A stretch of DNA of 42,966 nt, taken from NCBI RefSeq assembly GCF_902364025.1, contig NZ_CABJCG010000029.1, positions 1 to 42,966 on the forward strand, read 5' to 3'. The DNA comes from Enterocloster lavalensis (GTDB taxonomy: Bacteria > Bacillota > Clostridia > Lachnospirales > Lachnospiraceae). Shown here in pieces: positions 7,558-15,763 of the stretch (its first letter is position 1; the number at the start of each line of letters is the position of its first letter). The notes beneath the pieces are model-generated. The model was given only the letters and a program-made list of their open reading frames with translations, was not told the origin of the DNA and searched no databases. The translations under genes were made by a program, and so were the position numbers.

Positions 7558-9089
7558 CCAAACATCTCCTTCCAAAAATAAAATTATCTTCCCACCTGCG
7601 AACGTTATAATTAACGATTTCCTATATAAACTTTTGCAATCATAATACAGACAATCCTTCCATTATTTTTCAGGAATGTCCCTGTATTTCTCAAACCAGT
7701 TGCCTTATAGTCCATCAGATTTTTCAATTCTAAATTTTACTTCATTATCCATGCATAATCCCTGTGGTAATATACACTTATCATCATGCCAACTATCCTT
7801 CCTATATTTCCCAAAACAGAGGCCTTTCTCTATATTTAATTTACAGAACCATAAAATTATATCCTGTCAAAATTTCATATTTCCATAACTTTTCCGCTTT
7901 GACTGGATAAAATCCTACCATCAGAATTATCTTGATTTTTTGATTTTAAAACCCCTTAAAATAAATATTGAAGGACTACTCTCTCTCATCCTCACCTATC
8001 TCCCAACCTTTTCACCCCGTTTTTTTCAGAAAAAATCACCTTTTCATTTTAATTTTTATTTTGGGGGATTTTTCTCCCACTTTTTCCAGCACTGAAAGAT
8101 TTGATTTTAAAACCTCTTAAAATAGAAAATCTTGATTTTAAATCTTCTTAAAATAGATTTTCCCACCTCACTGCCCACTGTAGTTTATTTGCATGATATT
8201 GGTGCATTGTCATACCGCCTAAAAAATAAGCATATAATCCGCGCCTAATCTGCTAGCGCACATATGCTTAAAAAAATGAATCAATCCATACCCCCTTAAA
8301 CAATCCATGCCAAAATCAAGGTAATGCAAACCAGATCGCAAACTTGTTGTAAAAATGTATTTCACTTTAAACTAAATCCTTATTTTTTATTGAACCCACC
8401 TGTCTGATTCGTTCAACTGCCATGATAAAAGAATCTACAGCATAACCATTTATAAACTTGTTACAATTAAGTCATTAAAAAATATCTGTTTCTCTTTGTG
8501 AAATGATACCTATGGCTATTTATTCCTGTCATGGCTTTCAAACATTCCCTATTGTAAATACATTCTATTGCCATCGCTCACCTACTCGCACACTCGCTGT
8601 AAAAGAGTTATAAACTTTATTTTCACCAATTTTTCCACCCGGGCCTATAACTATGTTCTGAAATTTATTCCTACTGCAAAGCCATTCGCATACTAGCTGT
8701 TTAAACGTATCAGATTTAAAAATCACAATTATCTATATTCTCATAAACTCCTAATCACTTTCACCTACACCCAAAACATCAAAATCTTCACCAATTTTTT
8801 GACTTGTGAAGCTATCGCAATTTTCACCTTACGCCTATATGGTTTTAATTCTTTATGTTCTGAAAATTCCATTCAGCTTAGATCGTTCTTTATGGAATGT
8901 GTATTGAAATATTTTTTCAACTAACTCACTTTAATCTGATTTTTAAAAGTTCCTTATGTTTGGTGGGACACATTCTGCATTGCATTTTTTATCTGAAGGT
9001 ATCGACCTACTAAAATATAAAGTAATACCACAACTTTTTAATATGATCTTTTACATTTGTTAATATGTCGAATGCAAATTTTAGGTTTA
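7558..9089. other. Long non-coding AT-rich tract (possible replication or transfer origin)
   Basis: About 1.5 kb with no convincing gene on either strand. The plus strand is strikingly pyrimidine-rich in places. It contains the iteron-like repeats described at 7941-8155 and several poorly matched repeats around 8570-8840. Its position between a DUF927 ATPase and an IS makes it the best place to look for an origin. Confidence 0.4.
7941..8155. repeat. Three iteron-like 23-bp repeats
   Basis: Copies at 7941-7963, 8102-8124 and 8133-8155 share the frame TGATTTTAAA(N)7-CTTAAAATA-like ends with one to three differences. Each is an imperfect palindrome around a pyrimidine-rich centre. The last two are spaced 31 bp start to start, i.e. 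three helical turns. Such repeats typically bind an initiator or repressor. Confidence 0.6.
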
Positions 9090-9099
9090 AAAGTCAAGA

Positions 9100-9300
9100 C
9101 CACCGGCTTAGCCGGTGGCTTGTTCTGCCCCTATAAGGGGCTCTTACCTGCTTGCGCCCGGAAGGCGCACTGAAAGGTCTGCCAGCTGCACCACATCCTC
9201 AGCTGCCCTTAAAAGGGCATCTTCAGTGCTCCCTTACTCCGGCCTAGCCCCTATGGGGGCTTGCTGGTTTGCTTTGACTTCCTACTGACTCTTAAGAGTC
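9100..9300. repeat. Row of six hairpins downstream of tnpA
   Basis: Six short GC-rich palindromes follow one another in 200 bases: 9100-9118, 9127-9141, 9153-9169, 9204-9219, 9246-9261 and 9287-9300. The last, GACTCTTAAGAGTC, abuts the tnpA stop codon. They have different sequences, so this is a structured tail rather than a tandem repeat. Confidence 0.75.
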
Positions 9301-9774
9301 TTACTTTTTGTTCTTCTTTACCGGCTCACCCGTAAACGGGTCGATATACTCTACTAATGACATCTGATCATATTCTATATCCTCTTTTAGCTGATTCTGT
9401 ATATATCCCTTAATTGCCGCCGTGTTCTTTCCTACCGTATCCACATAATATCCACGGCACCAAAAATGCCTGTTTCCATACTTATACTTTAGATTTGCAT
9501 GCTTCTCAAAGATCATGAGTGCACTCTTTCCCTTGAGGTAACCTACCACCTCTGATACAGAATATTTGGGCGGTATACTTATCAGCATATGGATATGATC
9601 CGGCATGCATTGCGCCTCGATTATCTCAATTCCTTTTCTTCGGCATAATGTCCCTAGAATTTGTCCTACATCTGCCTTAATATCTTTATATATGACCTGT
9701 CTACGATATTTTGGTGCAAAAACCAGATGATACTTGCAATCCCATTTTGTATGGGCTAAACTATTATTGTCCAT
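9301..9774 (-). CDS. tnpA: IS200-family Y1 transposase TnpA
   Basis: 157 residues, the usual size for TnpA of the IS200 group. It cuts and joins single-stranded DNA at subterminal hairpins. The HUH motif is H60-I-H62 (PDHIHMLI) and the nucleophile is Y124 with Q127 on the last helix (GYIQNQ). The ATG at 9774 has AGGAGG 6-7 bases upstream. No TnpB/IscB accessory gene accompanies it. All catalytic residues are present, so it may be active. Confidence 0.93.
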   Translation of the reverse strand: MDNNSLAHTKWDCKYHLVFAPKYRRQVIYKDIKADVGQILGTLCRRKGIEIIEAQCMPDHIHMLISIPPKYSVSEVVGYLKGKSALMIFEKHANLKYKYGNRHFWCRGYYVDTVGKNTAAIKGYIQNQLKEDIEYDQMSLVEYIDPFTGEPVKKNKK

Positions 9775-9902
9775 TTTGGACCTCCTGTGCTTTTTATTTG
9801 TGGTTTGCAGACCTACATTTATTATAGCACAGGAGTTTCTTATATCTTAAGAGCTTCCCTCCACCTGCAGGGCAGGTGGTTTATTTTTACTGTGACACAA
9901 TC

Positions 9903-9934
9903 AAAAAGGAATAGCCAAATAAATCGGCTATTCC
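9903..9934 (-). terminator. Terminator of the secreted-protein operon
   Basis: A perfect 9-bp stem (GGAATAGCC 9908-9916, GGCTATTCC 9926-9934) followed on the minus strand by UUUUUG, 37 bases after the stop of the last gene in the nine-gene array. Confidence 0.85.
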
Positions 9935-9970
9935 CACCATTTTGTTACAAATCACTTTATTATATAAAGT

Positions 9971-10936
9971 TTAGTCTGCAAATTGTTTGGTCCCATATTC
10001 TGGTACAGCTTCCATATCGTCTATTGAATCTGGATTAATACTTTCTGAATATTCACCAAAAACATTAATGCTTCCAACTACTTTTGTGCCTATATCCATA
10101 CCTTCTACAAAATTTGCTCTAGGGTTACTTACACTCTTATATAAGTTTGCACTACCATTTCTAAATGTTCCTAAATGATAGTATGTGTGTTGCATACCAC
10201 TCCAAGAATTTTTAAATTGTTCATAATTATAGCTTTTAATACCATCTAACGAAAAAGTATTAAATATGAATCCTACATCAGGATTATTTCCAGAACTATA
10301 TCCAAGAAGTCCATACTTATTTGCTACAAACCTACAAATTTGAAGGCTTTCATTGGTACTGGTGAACCTTAAAACTGGTTCTCCAGATGTATTTATAAAA
10401 TCATAAATATAGTCATCATAATTTTCTGTATACTTGACATACGCATAATCTTCAAAGAATCTTTGTACAAATATCCAGTTAGGGTTATATGGTATAACTA
10501 CATTATTATTTGCGTCCATAAATCCATAATAATAGCCATTCTTATATTTTTTCAAACCGCTCTTGCTGTCATATGTACTATCTATTGGCTTATCATTACT
10601 ATTTCTATTTGATGTGCTACTTGTATTATTCTGCGTAATATTACTATCTTTCCTTTGTATAACACTATTTACTATCCAAGCACCATCGTTGTTTACTTCA
10701 TAGCCATCTATCACAGTATTTACTTCAAGATAACCATTTTCGTTGAAATAATAGCACTCTGCTAAACCGTCATTGTTTCCGTCAATCCATTCCCATTGTC
10801 CTATTATGTAAGAGCCATCATCATTTACATACCAGTACCCCTTGTTATCTTCCTTCCATTCACCTGCAAATGATGTGATAGGAACCATTAAACATAAAGC
10901 CATGACTAATGTTAATATCCTTTTGACTGTTTTCAT
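9971..10936 (-). CDS. Secreted wall-binding protein with WG-like C-terminal domain
   Basis: 321 residues; ninth and last gene of the operon. Residues 1-24 are a signal peptide (ITSFA-G). Residues about 25-92 are cell-wall-binding repeats (GYWYVNDDGSYIIGQW, CYYFNENGYLEVN, VNNDGAWIV). Residues 93-122 are a Ser/Asn-rich linker. Residues about 123-321 resemble WG/KWG-type beta repeats (GYYYGFMDANNNVVIP, YDFINTSGEPVLRF). The C-terminal domain is homologous to the N-terminal domain of the product of 12485-13486, where the order is reversed. Start has AAGGAGAACAAC, a leader shared with other array members. Probably wall-associated; ligand unknown. Confidence 0.85.
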   Translation of the reverse strand: MKTVKRILTLVMALCLMVPITSFAGEWKEDNKGYWYVNDDGSYIIGQWEWIDGNNDGLAECYYFNENGYLEVNTVIDGYEVNNDGAWIVNSVIQRKDSNITQNNTSSTSNRNSNDKPIDSTYDSKSGLKKYKNGYYYGFMDANNNVVIPYNPNWIFVQRFFEDYAYVKYTENYDDYIYDFINTSGEPVLRFTSTNESLQICRFVANKYGLLGYSSGNNPDVGFIFNTFSLDGIKSYNYEQFKNSWSGMQHTYYHLGTFRNGSANLYKSVSNPRANFVEGMDIGTKVVGSINVFGEYSESINPDSIDDMEAVPEYGTKQFAD

Positions 10937-10972
10937 AGTGTTGTTCTCCTTAATATTTTACTTGTGTTGAAT

Positions 10973-11011
10973 ATAGAGCCTATACCATTCTTATTAACCG
11001 CCTATGTTGAT
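10973..11011. repeat. Duplicated 39-bp gene end (copy 1)
   Basis: This stretch, covering the last codons and stop of the 10994-11692 gene plus 21 bases of downstream DNA, recurs at 16288-16326 with one mismatch. It marks duplication or conversion between array members, including non-coding DNA. Confidence 0.8.
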
Positions 11012-11692
11012 TTTTCCTTGTAATGGCTTACCGGCATGGCCTCCATTGGCTCCTACATCATATGATTTTCCACCATTTCTACTTGCTTCAAGGAGTTCCT
11101 TTTCAAATTCTAACCATTCTTGCCATTCCTGCTCTGATACTCCTTCTGGTCTGTCTGTGGAATTAGAACTCTCTGGGATTGGGAGCTGATTTAAAATATA
11201 ATCTGTTACTTCCTCTACCTCCTGTGGGGTAAAAGTGAGTAGCGCTGACTGTACTAAATCAACTAAACTTTCTCTTCCTAATATTGACCTGTTTTCATTG
11301 GATTGTGCTTCCCAGTTTACAAAGACCGCTTCATAGGCCATCACTTCTTCCTCTGTAAATTGCCTACCTGTGGAAAGAATAGGAAGATTTAAATTTTCCC
11401 TCATATTTGCCAGCTGTTCATTAGATAAAATATCTATCCAAACACCATCAGCATTTACATAAAATCCATCTGGTGTGATCGTATCATAAAGCATATAGCC
11501 ATCAGCACCCATGTAATAATACAAGCCACTTTCTGGTGACTGATACCATTGGTTGGTGAGATAGGTTCCATCATCTGATTGTACCCACCACCCCTTACTG
11601 TCTTTTTTCCATGTTTCTGCTAATGATGTGATGGGAACAATTAAACATAAAGCCATTACTAGCAGTGCCAATTTCTGAATTTTCTTTCTCAT
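10994..11692 (-). CDS. Secreted wall-binding protein with helical module and GGKSYDV tail
   Basis: 232 residues; eighth gene of the operon. Signal peptide 1-25, cell-wall-binding repeats about 26-83 (GWWVQSDDGTYLTNQW, YYYMGADGYMLYD), then a helical segment about 95-170 containing LPILSTGRQFTEEE that resembles parts of the 15215 gene product. The last 29 residues (NGGKSYDV...KINIGG) align without gaps to the end of the 16309 gene product. AAGGAG precedes the ATG by 6-7 bases. Exported and probably wall-bound; the conserved tail may be a recognition or attachment signal, which is inference. Confidence 0.82.
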   Translation of the reverse strand: MRKKIQKLALLVMALCLIVPITSLAETWKKDSKGWWVQSDDGTYLTNQWYQSPESGLYYYMGADGYMLYDTITPDGFYVNADGVWIDILSNEQLANMRENLNLPILSTGRQFTEEEVMAYEAVFVNWEAQSNENRSILGRESLVDLVQSALLTFTPQEVEEVTDYILNQLPIPESSNSTDRPEGVSEQEWQEWLEFEKELLEASRNGGKSYDVGANGGHAGKPLQGKINIGG

Positions 11693-11752
11693 GCTATTCT
11701 CCTTATTTAGCGTGAGAGCAGTCCAGTGACTACCCCCATTCCATGATTTATA

Positions 11753-12463
11753 TTAGTCTAAATAATTAACAAATATCCTAAATACTATAAATGAATCAGA
11801 ATTGAACCTTATTGTTAAATGGGCATTATGCCCCAATGCTTCAAGTTCACTCTGGAGACAGGTTAAATAATAATCTACTCCTTCTGGACCATAACATAAA
11901 CTAAATACGTGAATTTCTGTACCTTTACCAGCATATCCTTCAATAACGTCCATTGCATTTGTTCTGGCAAAATATTCACACATTATTTTATTTTCTTCAT
12001 CTAATGGTTGAGGTGATTTTTCCTGGGAATAACGTACAATATCTAAGTCAAAAAACACACCATTTCCATCATAATCATTTTCTGGTCTAAACCATGATAA
12101 ACTCATAGACCCTAAACGCTCTTGCAAATAACTATCTGTGAATTTATACGTTGGTACATCTGCCATTTCTTGAACAACTCCATCAACTACCCAAGCACCG
12201 TACTCATTGACTGTGTAATTATCTGGTGTAATAGTATTTACTAAAAGGTAGCCATCTTGATTGAAATAGTAGCATTCATACAATCCATCGTTATCATCAT
12301 CAATCCATAGCCATTCTGAAACAGGGTAACTTCCATTATCATATTGCCACCATCTTCCCTTATCATTCTGTTTCCATTCGTTTGCTAAAGATAAAATGGA
12401 AGATGAAACTGATAAACATATTGCGATCATTAATATTACTAATTTTTTCATTGCCTTTTTCAT
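11753..12463 (-). CDS. Secreted wall-binding protein with unknown C-terminal domain
   Basis: 236 residues; seventh gene of the operon. Signal peptide 1-27 (SLAN), cell-wall-binding repeats about 28-98 (GRWWQYDNGSYPVSEW, CYYFNQDGYLLVN), then about 135 residues of a mixed alpha/beta domain that I do not recognise (GTEIHVFSLCYGPEGVDYYL, LTIRFNSDSFIVFRIF). The upstream leader and first codons (AAGGAGAACAAC; MKKAMKKLVI) are nearly the same DNA as those of the 15764-16246 gene. No catalytic motif visible. Confidence 0.8.
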   Translation of the reverse strand: MKKAMKKLVILMIAICLSVSSSILSLANEWKQNDKGRWWQYDNGSYPVSEWLWIDDDNDGLYECYYFNQDGYLLVNTITPDNYTVNEYGAWVVDGVVQEMADVPTYKFTDSYLQERLGSMSLSWFRPENDYDGNGVFFDLDIVRYSQEKSPQPLDEENKIMCEYFARTNAMDVIEGYAGKGTEIHVFSLCYGPEGVDYYLTCLQSELEALGHNAHLTIRFNSDSFIVFRIFVNYLD

Positions 12464-12484
12464 ACGGTTGTTCTCCTTAATATT

Positions 12485-13486
12485 TTATAATGCTTGTGAT
12501 TCTGTATTGTATGATTCAATCCAAAAGCCATCTGCGTTTACATAATATCCATCAGGAGTAATTGTATCTGATAGCATATAGCCGTTCCCATCAAAATAGT
12601 AGTATTTACCTCCTATTTCTTGCCATGTGTTCATTGGATATGATTCGTCTGCATTTCTCCACCACCAGCCTGTGGTATCTTGTACCCAGCCTTCTGTTAC
12701 TTTTGCTTTGGCCGCATTCATTTTTTCATATGCTGAATCTGAAGCTGTATGACTGGCTCCATTTATATATCCATTATGAAACACTGATTCTGGATTTGTT
12801 TCTGTGGAAAATACCCCATCTGATGTTAAACTTCCTACCAATCTATATTTGTTCAAAACCTCACCAAAGTCTCCCGTTACTGAATTATCTTCTATAGGAG
12901 CATACACGTTAGCTGAACCATTCACAAAATCACCTAATTTTGCATATCCTTGAAGTCCATCAGAATTCATAATAGGTGGAAATTCATCAAGTATTCTTTG
13001 AATCTTCGTTCCATCATATTTCAATCCTGTATAAATTAAGCCTACATCTGATTGCAATATGCTATAATATGCATACCCATATGGGTCATTTATAAAAATG
13101 TAAAAACTTGGATTCACATTAGTAGGATCACCATATTTGTTATAAAAAATATATTCGTCTCTAAACACTTCATTGCCAGCACCATCAATGAATGCAAAGA
13201 TATTTTTAGCATGTTCATCAGAAGACCTTTCTGTTACTCTGACTATTGCATATCCATTGAAAAAAGCATTTGCGTCATAATATTTTGCTGGTATCACTAT
13301 TTCATTATTGTTAAACGTATTAACATAACCATAAAGACCTAATGTATTATCATAATATGGTGCATATCCACTTTGCTTATCTACTGCGCGTTCAATTATA
13401 GAAGACACTTCTGCAAACGACACAAAAGAGACTGATAAACATAAAACCATTACAATTAATGCCAATTTCCGAATTGCTTTTCTCAT
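12485..13486 (-). CDS. Secreted WG-like protein with C-terminal wall-binding repeats
   Basis: 333 residues from the ATG at 13486 (AAGGAGGG 5 bases upstream; a 30-codon in-frame extension has no ribosome site); sixth gene of the operon. Signal peptide 1-24 (VSFA-E). Residues about 25-250 are WG-like repeats (GLYGYVNTFNNNEIVIP, FAFIDGAGNEVF). Residues about 265-325 are cell-wall-binding repeats nearly identical to those of the 16309 gene product (GWWWRNADESYPMNTW). The two domains are shared with the 9971 gene product but in opposite order. It begins 10 bases after the L,D-transpeptidase gene stop. Confidence 0.84.
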   Translation of the reverse strand: MRKAIRKLALIVMVLCLSVSFVSFAEVSSIIERAVDKQSGYAPYYDNTLGLYGYVNTFNNNEIVIPAKYYDANAFFNGYAIVRVTERSSDEHAKNIFAFIDGAGNEVFRDEYIFYNKYGDPTNVNPSFYIFINDPYGYAYYSILQSDVGLIYTGLKYDGTKIQRILDEFPPIMNSDGLQGYAKLGDFVNGSANVYAPIEDNSVTGDFGEVLNKYRLVGSLTSDGVFSTETNPESVFHNGYINGASHTASDSAYEKMNAAKAKVTEGWVQDTTGWWWRNADESYPMNTWQEIGGKYYYFDGNGYMLSDTITPDGYYVNADGFWIESYNTESQAL

Positions 13487-13496
13487 GTTACCCTCC

Positions 13497-14252
13497 TTAA
13501 TTATCCTGTATAATAACTTTTGTTCCAACATCCACAAAATTCCATATGTAATCAATGTCAAAATCCCGTATACCAATACATCCCCTGGTTCCGTCCGTTA
13601 TCCCCCTAGCTCCATGTATCATAATTTCACCACCTAATGGGGTATACCAATCGGGCTTGCCGCCACTTTGTACTGCATTGACTATTTTTCCATATTGTGC
13701 AACTGAAATTAAACCTTGTGATATTCCTCGTTCAGCGTCCTCTAGGTTGGGATACGATAGGCCTAATGCTTTATGATAGTTGCTGTTGGCATTTTTAACA
13801 CACACGTAAAATTCACCTATGGGGGTTTTGTAATCCCCCTCCATTTCCTTATCACCCGTTAATGCTCCTGCAATCCCCAGGCAATTATAAATTTTTTCAC
13901 CATTTACCCATAATTCCATTTGATGGCTAAACTTATCAAATACTAAAAGTGATCCATTATTACTTTTTTCTGCCATAACTTCTTGATTGATACCACTGTC
14001 ACTAATCCAATACCCATCAGTTCCTATCCAATATTCATCAGGTGTAATCTGGTTAGATAACATATATCCGTCAGAACCAAAATAATAAAACTTACCATCT
14101 AGTTTCTGCCACTCATTTACTGAATATGATCCATCATCTTTTACATACCACCAACCTACATCATCCTGCGCCCATTCTCCCGCAAATGAAACCACGGAAC
14201 CTAATAAACAAAAGAGCAAAGTCAATGTTATAGATTTTATAACCGCCCTCAT
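13497..14252 (-). CDS. Wall-binding L,D-transpeptidase (YkuD family)
   Basis: 251 residues from the ATG at 14252 (GGAGGATATT upstream); fifth gene of the operon. Signal peptide 1-24, cell-wall-binding repeats 25-85 (GWWYVKDDGSYSVNEW, FYYFGSDGYML), and a YkuD catalytic domain about 100-251. The family signature is complete: TPIGEFYV (143-150), H213-G214 and T222-R-G-C225, Cys being the nucleophile. Such enzymes form 3-3 peptidoglycan cross-links or attach proteins to peptidoglycan stem peptides. It is the only recognisable enzyme among the nine array products, so it may act on the wall where the other products sit. Confidence 0.93.
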   Translation of the reverse strand: MRAVIKSITLTLLFCLLGSVVSFAGEWAQDDVGWWYVKDDGSYSVNEWQKLDGKFYYFGSDGYMLSNQITPDEYWIGTDGYWISDSGINQEVMAEKSNNGSLLVFDKFSHQMELWVNGEKIYNCLGIAGALTGDKEMEGDYKTPIGEFYVCVKNANSNYHKALGLSYPNLEDAERGISQGLISVAQYGKIVNAVQSGGKPDWYTPLGGEIMIHGARGITDGTRGCIGIRDFDIDYIWNFVDVGTKVIIQDN

Positions 14253-14267
14253 AATATCCTCCAAAAT

Positions 14268-14293
14268 AGAAGAGTAGCCTAATAAGACTACTC
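14268..14293 (-). promoter_or_regulatory. Intra-operon hairpin before the L,D-transpeptidase gene
   Basis: AGAGTAG and CTACTCT arms with a 10-base loop lie in the 79-base gap ahead of the transpeptidase ribosome site. The U-run after it is broken (UCUAUUUU), so it may be a leaky terminator or a stability hairpin that sets relative expression. Confidence 0.45.
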
Positions 14294-14331
14294 TCAATTC
14301 TTATCTTATGTTACTTTAGATATACGATCTG

Positions 14332-15204
14332 TTAATTCAACATATCTTCAGTAACTGTACCTGTGGAGCTTGCCACTGTCACATTAACCATGCCATTTTC
14401 TACGTGCCATTTGTATCTGTACTGCCTGTTTGGGCTATACATAATGGCACACTTTTTACAAACATCATGTGCTATTTCCGCAGTGGTTTCATCCGAGTTA
14501 GGTACTGAAAAAGTATGCTTTACCACACCTAAAAGCTCGGGATCTGTTTTCTTAGATTCTGCTGAAGCACTGTTGTAACTTGCTTTCCATTTATTTGCAA
14601 AATCCATTTTCCATGCTTCTAATGTTGTATTAATTGCTGTACTTCTATCCATTGCAACAATTTCTTGGATGATGGCTTCAAAATTTTCATCCGATATCAA
14701 GCCTAAATTTAATATAGCGTCATAACGAAGGTCAAATTCACCTGCATAAACTCCTGCCTTCCAATTTTCAACAAGCACATCATACATTTCTTTCCCGAAC
14801 TCACCATATTTTCCCATGCTTGCTACCGGAGCACCTTGCAATGTAGTGCCATACCATGATCCATCATCTTCCACGCCAATAACTTCTACCTGTATCTTTG
14901 TTCCATCTCCATTGTCAATTTCCATAAACTTTTTTACAGAATCAACCATTGCACCATTCGTACCCACATAATAATTATCTGGTGTCCATGAACTATAAAG
15001 CATATAACCATCAGCCCCTATGTAATACCATAGTCCATCTGTTGCTTGATACCATGAATCTATTATGTATGAACCATCACTGTTTTTGGCTTTCCAACCT
15101 TTTGAATCCTGTATCCATTCATCCGCTAATGAGATAATGGAAAAAGATACTGATAAACATAATGCCATTCCTAATACTATTAATTTTTTTATTATATTTT
15201 TCAT
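14332..15204 (-). CDS. Secreted wall-binding protein, unknown C-terminal region
   Basis: 290 residues; fourth gene of the operon. Signal peptide 1-27 (SLAD), cell-wall-binding repeats about 28-90 (GWKAKNSDGSYIIDSW, WYYIGADGYMLYS). A segment about 95-130 follows. Then a helical stretch about 133-205 (EMYDVLVENWKAG, LISDENFEAIIQEI) resembles the helical module of the 15215 and 15764 gene products. The C-terminal ~80 residues are a beta-rich domain with a C-K-K-C pair. AAGGGGAATAAC precedes the ATG. Function of the non-repeat part unknown. Confidence 0.8.
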   Translation of the reverse strand: MKNIIKKLIVLGMALCLSVSFSIISLADEWIQDSKGWKAKNSDGSYIIDSWYQATDGLWYYIGADGYMLYSSWTPDNYYVGTNGAMVDSVKKFMEIDNGDGTKIQVEVIGVEDDGSWYGTTLQGAPVASMGKYGEFGKEMYDVLVENWKAGVYAGEFDLRYDAILNLGLISDENFEAIIQEIVAMDRSTAINTTLEAWKMDFANKWKASYNSASAESKKTDPELLGVVKHTFSVPNSDETTAEIAHDVCKKCAIMYSPNRQYRYKWHVENGMVNVTVASSTGTVTEDMLN

Positions 15205-15214
15205 GTTATTCCCC

Positions 15215-15700
15215 TTAATATTTGAGTGTTATGATATCAACCAATTCCTTTTGTTCTTCTGCTGTAATTGTGTTCAAAAGTGAGTTAGAGACAAACTCCT
15301 CAACTTCTTCTCTTGTTGTAATGCTTCTATCCAGCCATTGGTATACGAGTATTCCTAACGTCATAGCCTGCATTTCTTCCCAATCGCGGCCTGTTGAGAG
15401 TGTTGGAATATTCATAAATGTGGCATTATAACCTTCTTCTGTAAATCCGCTATATGAACCATCTTCATATAATTCCAACCAATTAGTTGCGCTTTTCAAC
15501 ATATAGCCAGTTGAGCCAAAGAAGTATGCAACATCATCAATTATCTGCCAGTCTTTGGTGGTGTAGCTTCCATCATCATTTACATACCAGCAACCGATAT
15601 CGTCCTGTTTCCATTCTCCTGCAAATGAAATTATGGAAGATGAAACTGATAAACATAATACGATCATTAATATTGCTAATTTTTTAATTGATGTTCTCAT
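15215..15700 (-). CDS. Short secreted wall-binding protein with STGR helical module
   Basis: 161 residues; third gene of the operon, ending 10 bases before the next start. Signal peptide 1-27 (ISFA-G), a short set of cell-wall-binding repeats about 28-75 (GCWYVNDDGSYTTKDW, AYFFGSTGYML), then a helical module about 90-161 with IPTLSTGRDWEE and EEVEEFVSNSLL. The LSTGR motif and following helices match those in the 10994 gene product. AAAGGAG lies 9 bases before the ATG. Confidence 0.8.
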   Translation of the reverse strand: MRTSIKKLAILMIVLCLSVSSSIISFAGEWKQDDIGCWYVNDDGSYTTKDWQIIDDVAYFFGSTGYMLKSATNWLELYEDGSYSGFTEEGYNATFMNIPTLSTGRDWEEMQAMTLGILVYQWLDRSITTREEVEEFVSNSLLNTITAEEQKELVDIITLKY

Positions 15701-15763
15701 AATTTTTTACTCCTTTTTCTTAGAATATTGTGAGCAGTTGCGACTACTATCTGGTATCACTAT

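Larger units (their letters stand above)
9090..9885 (-). mobile_element. IS200/IS605-type insertion sequence
   Basis: A Y1-transposase gene is flanked by hairpins: CCACCTGC-AGG-GCAGGTGG at 9861-9879 upstream of tnpA and CCACCGGCTTAGCCGGTGG at 9100-9118 at the far end. Subterminal hairpins instead of terminal inverted repeats are the hallmark of this family. Exact cleavage points cannot be fixed from one copy, so the ends given are approximate. It lies within the non-coding tract and appears intact. Confidence 0.8.

Noticed and set aside
7941..8155. Possible CRISPR array
   Set aside because: Only three imperfect repeats with irregular spacing (about 160 and 31 bp start to start), no uniform spacers and no cas genes.
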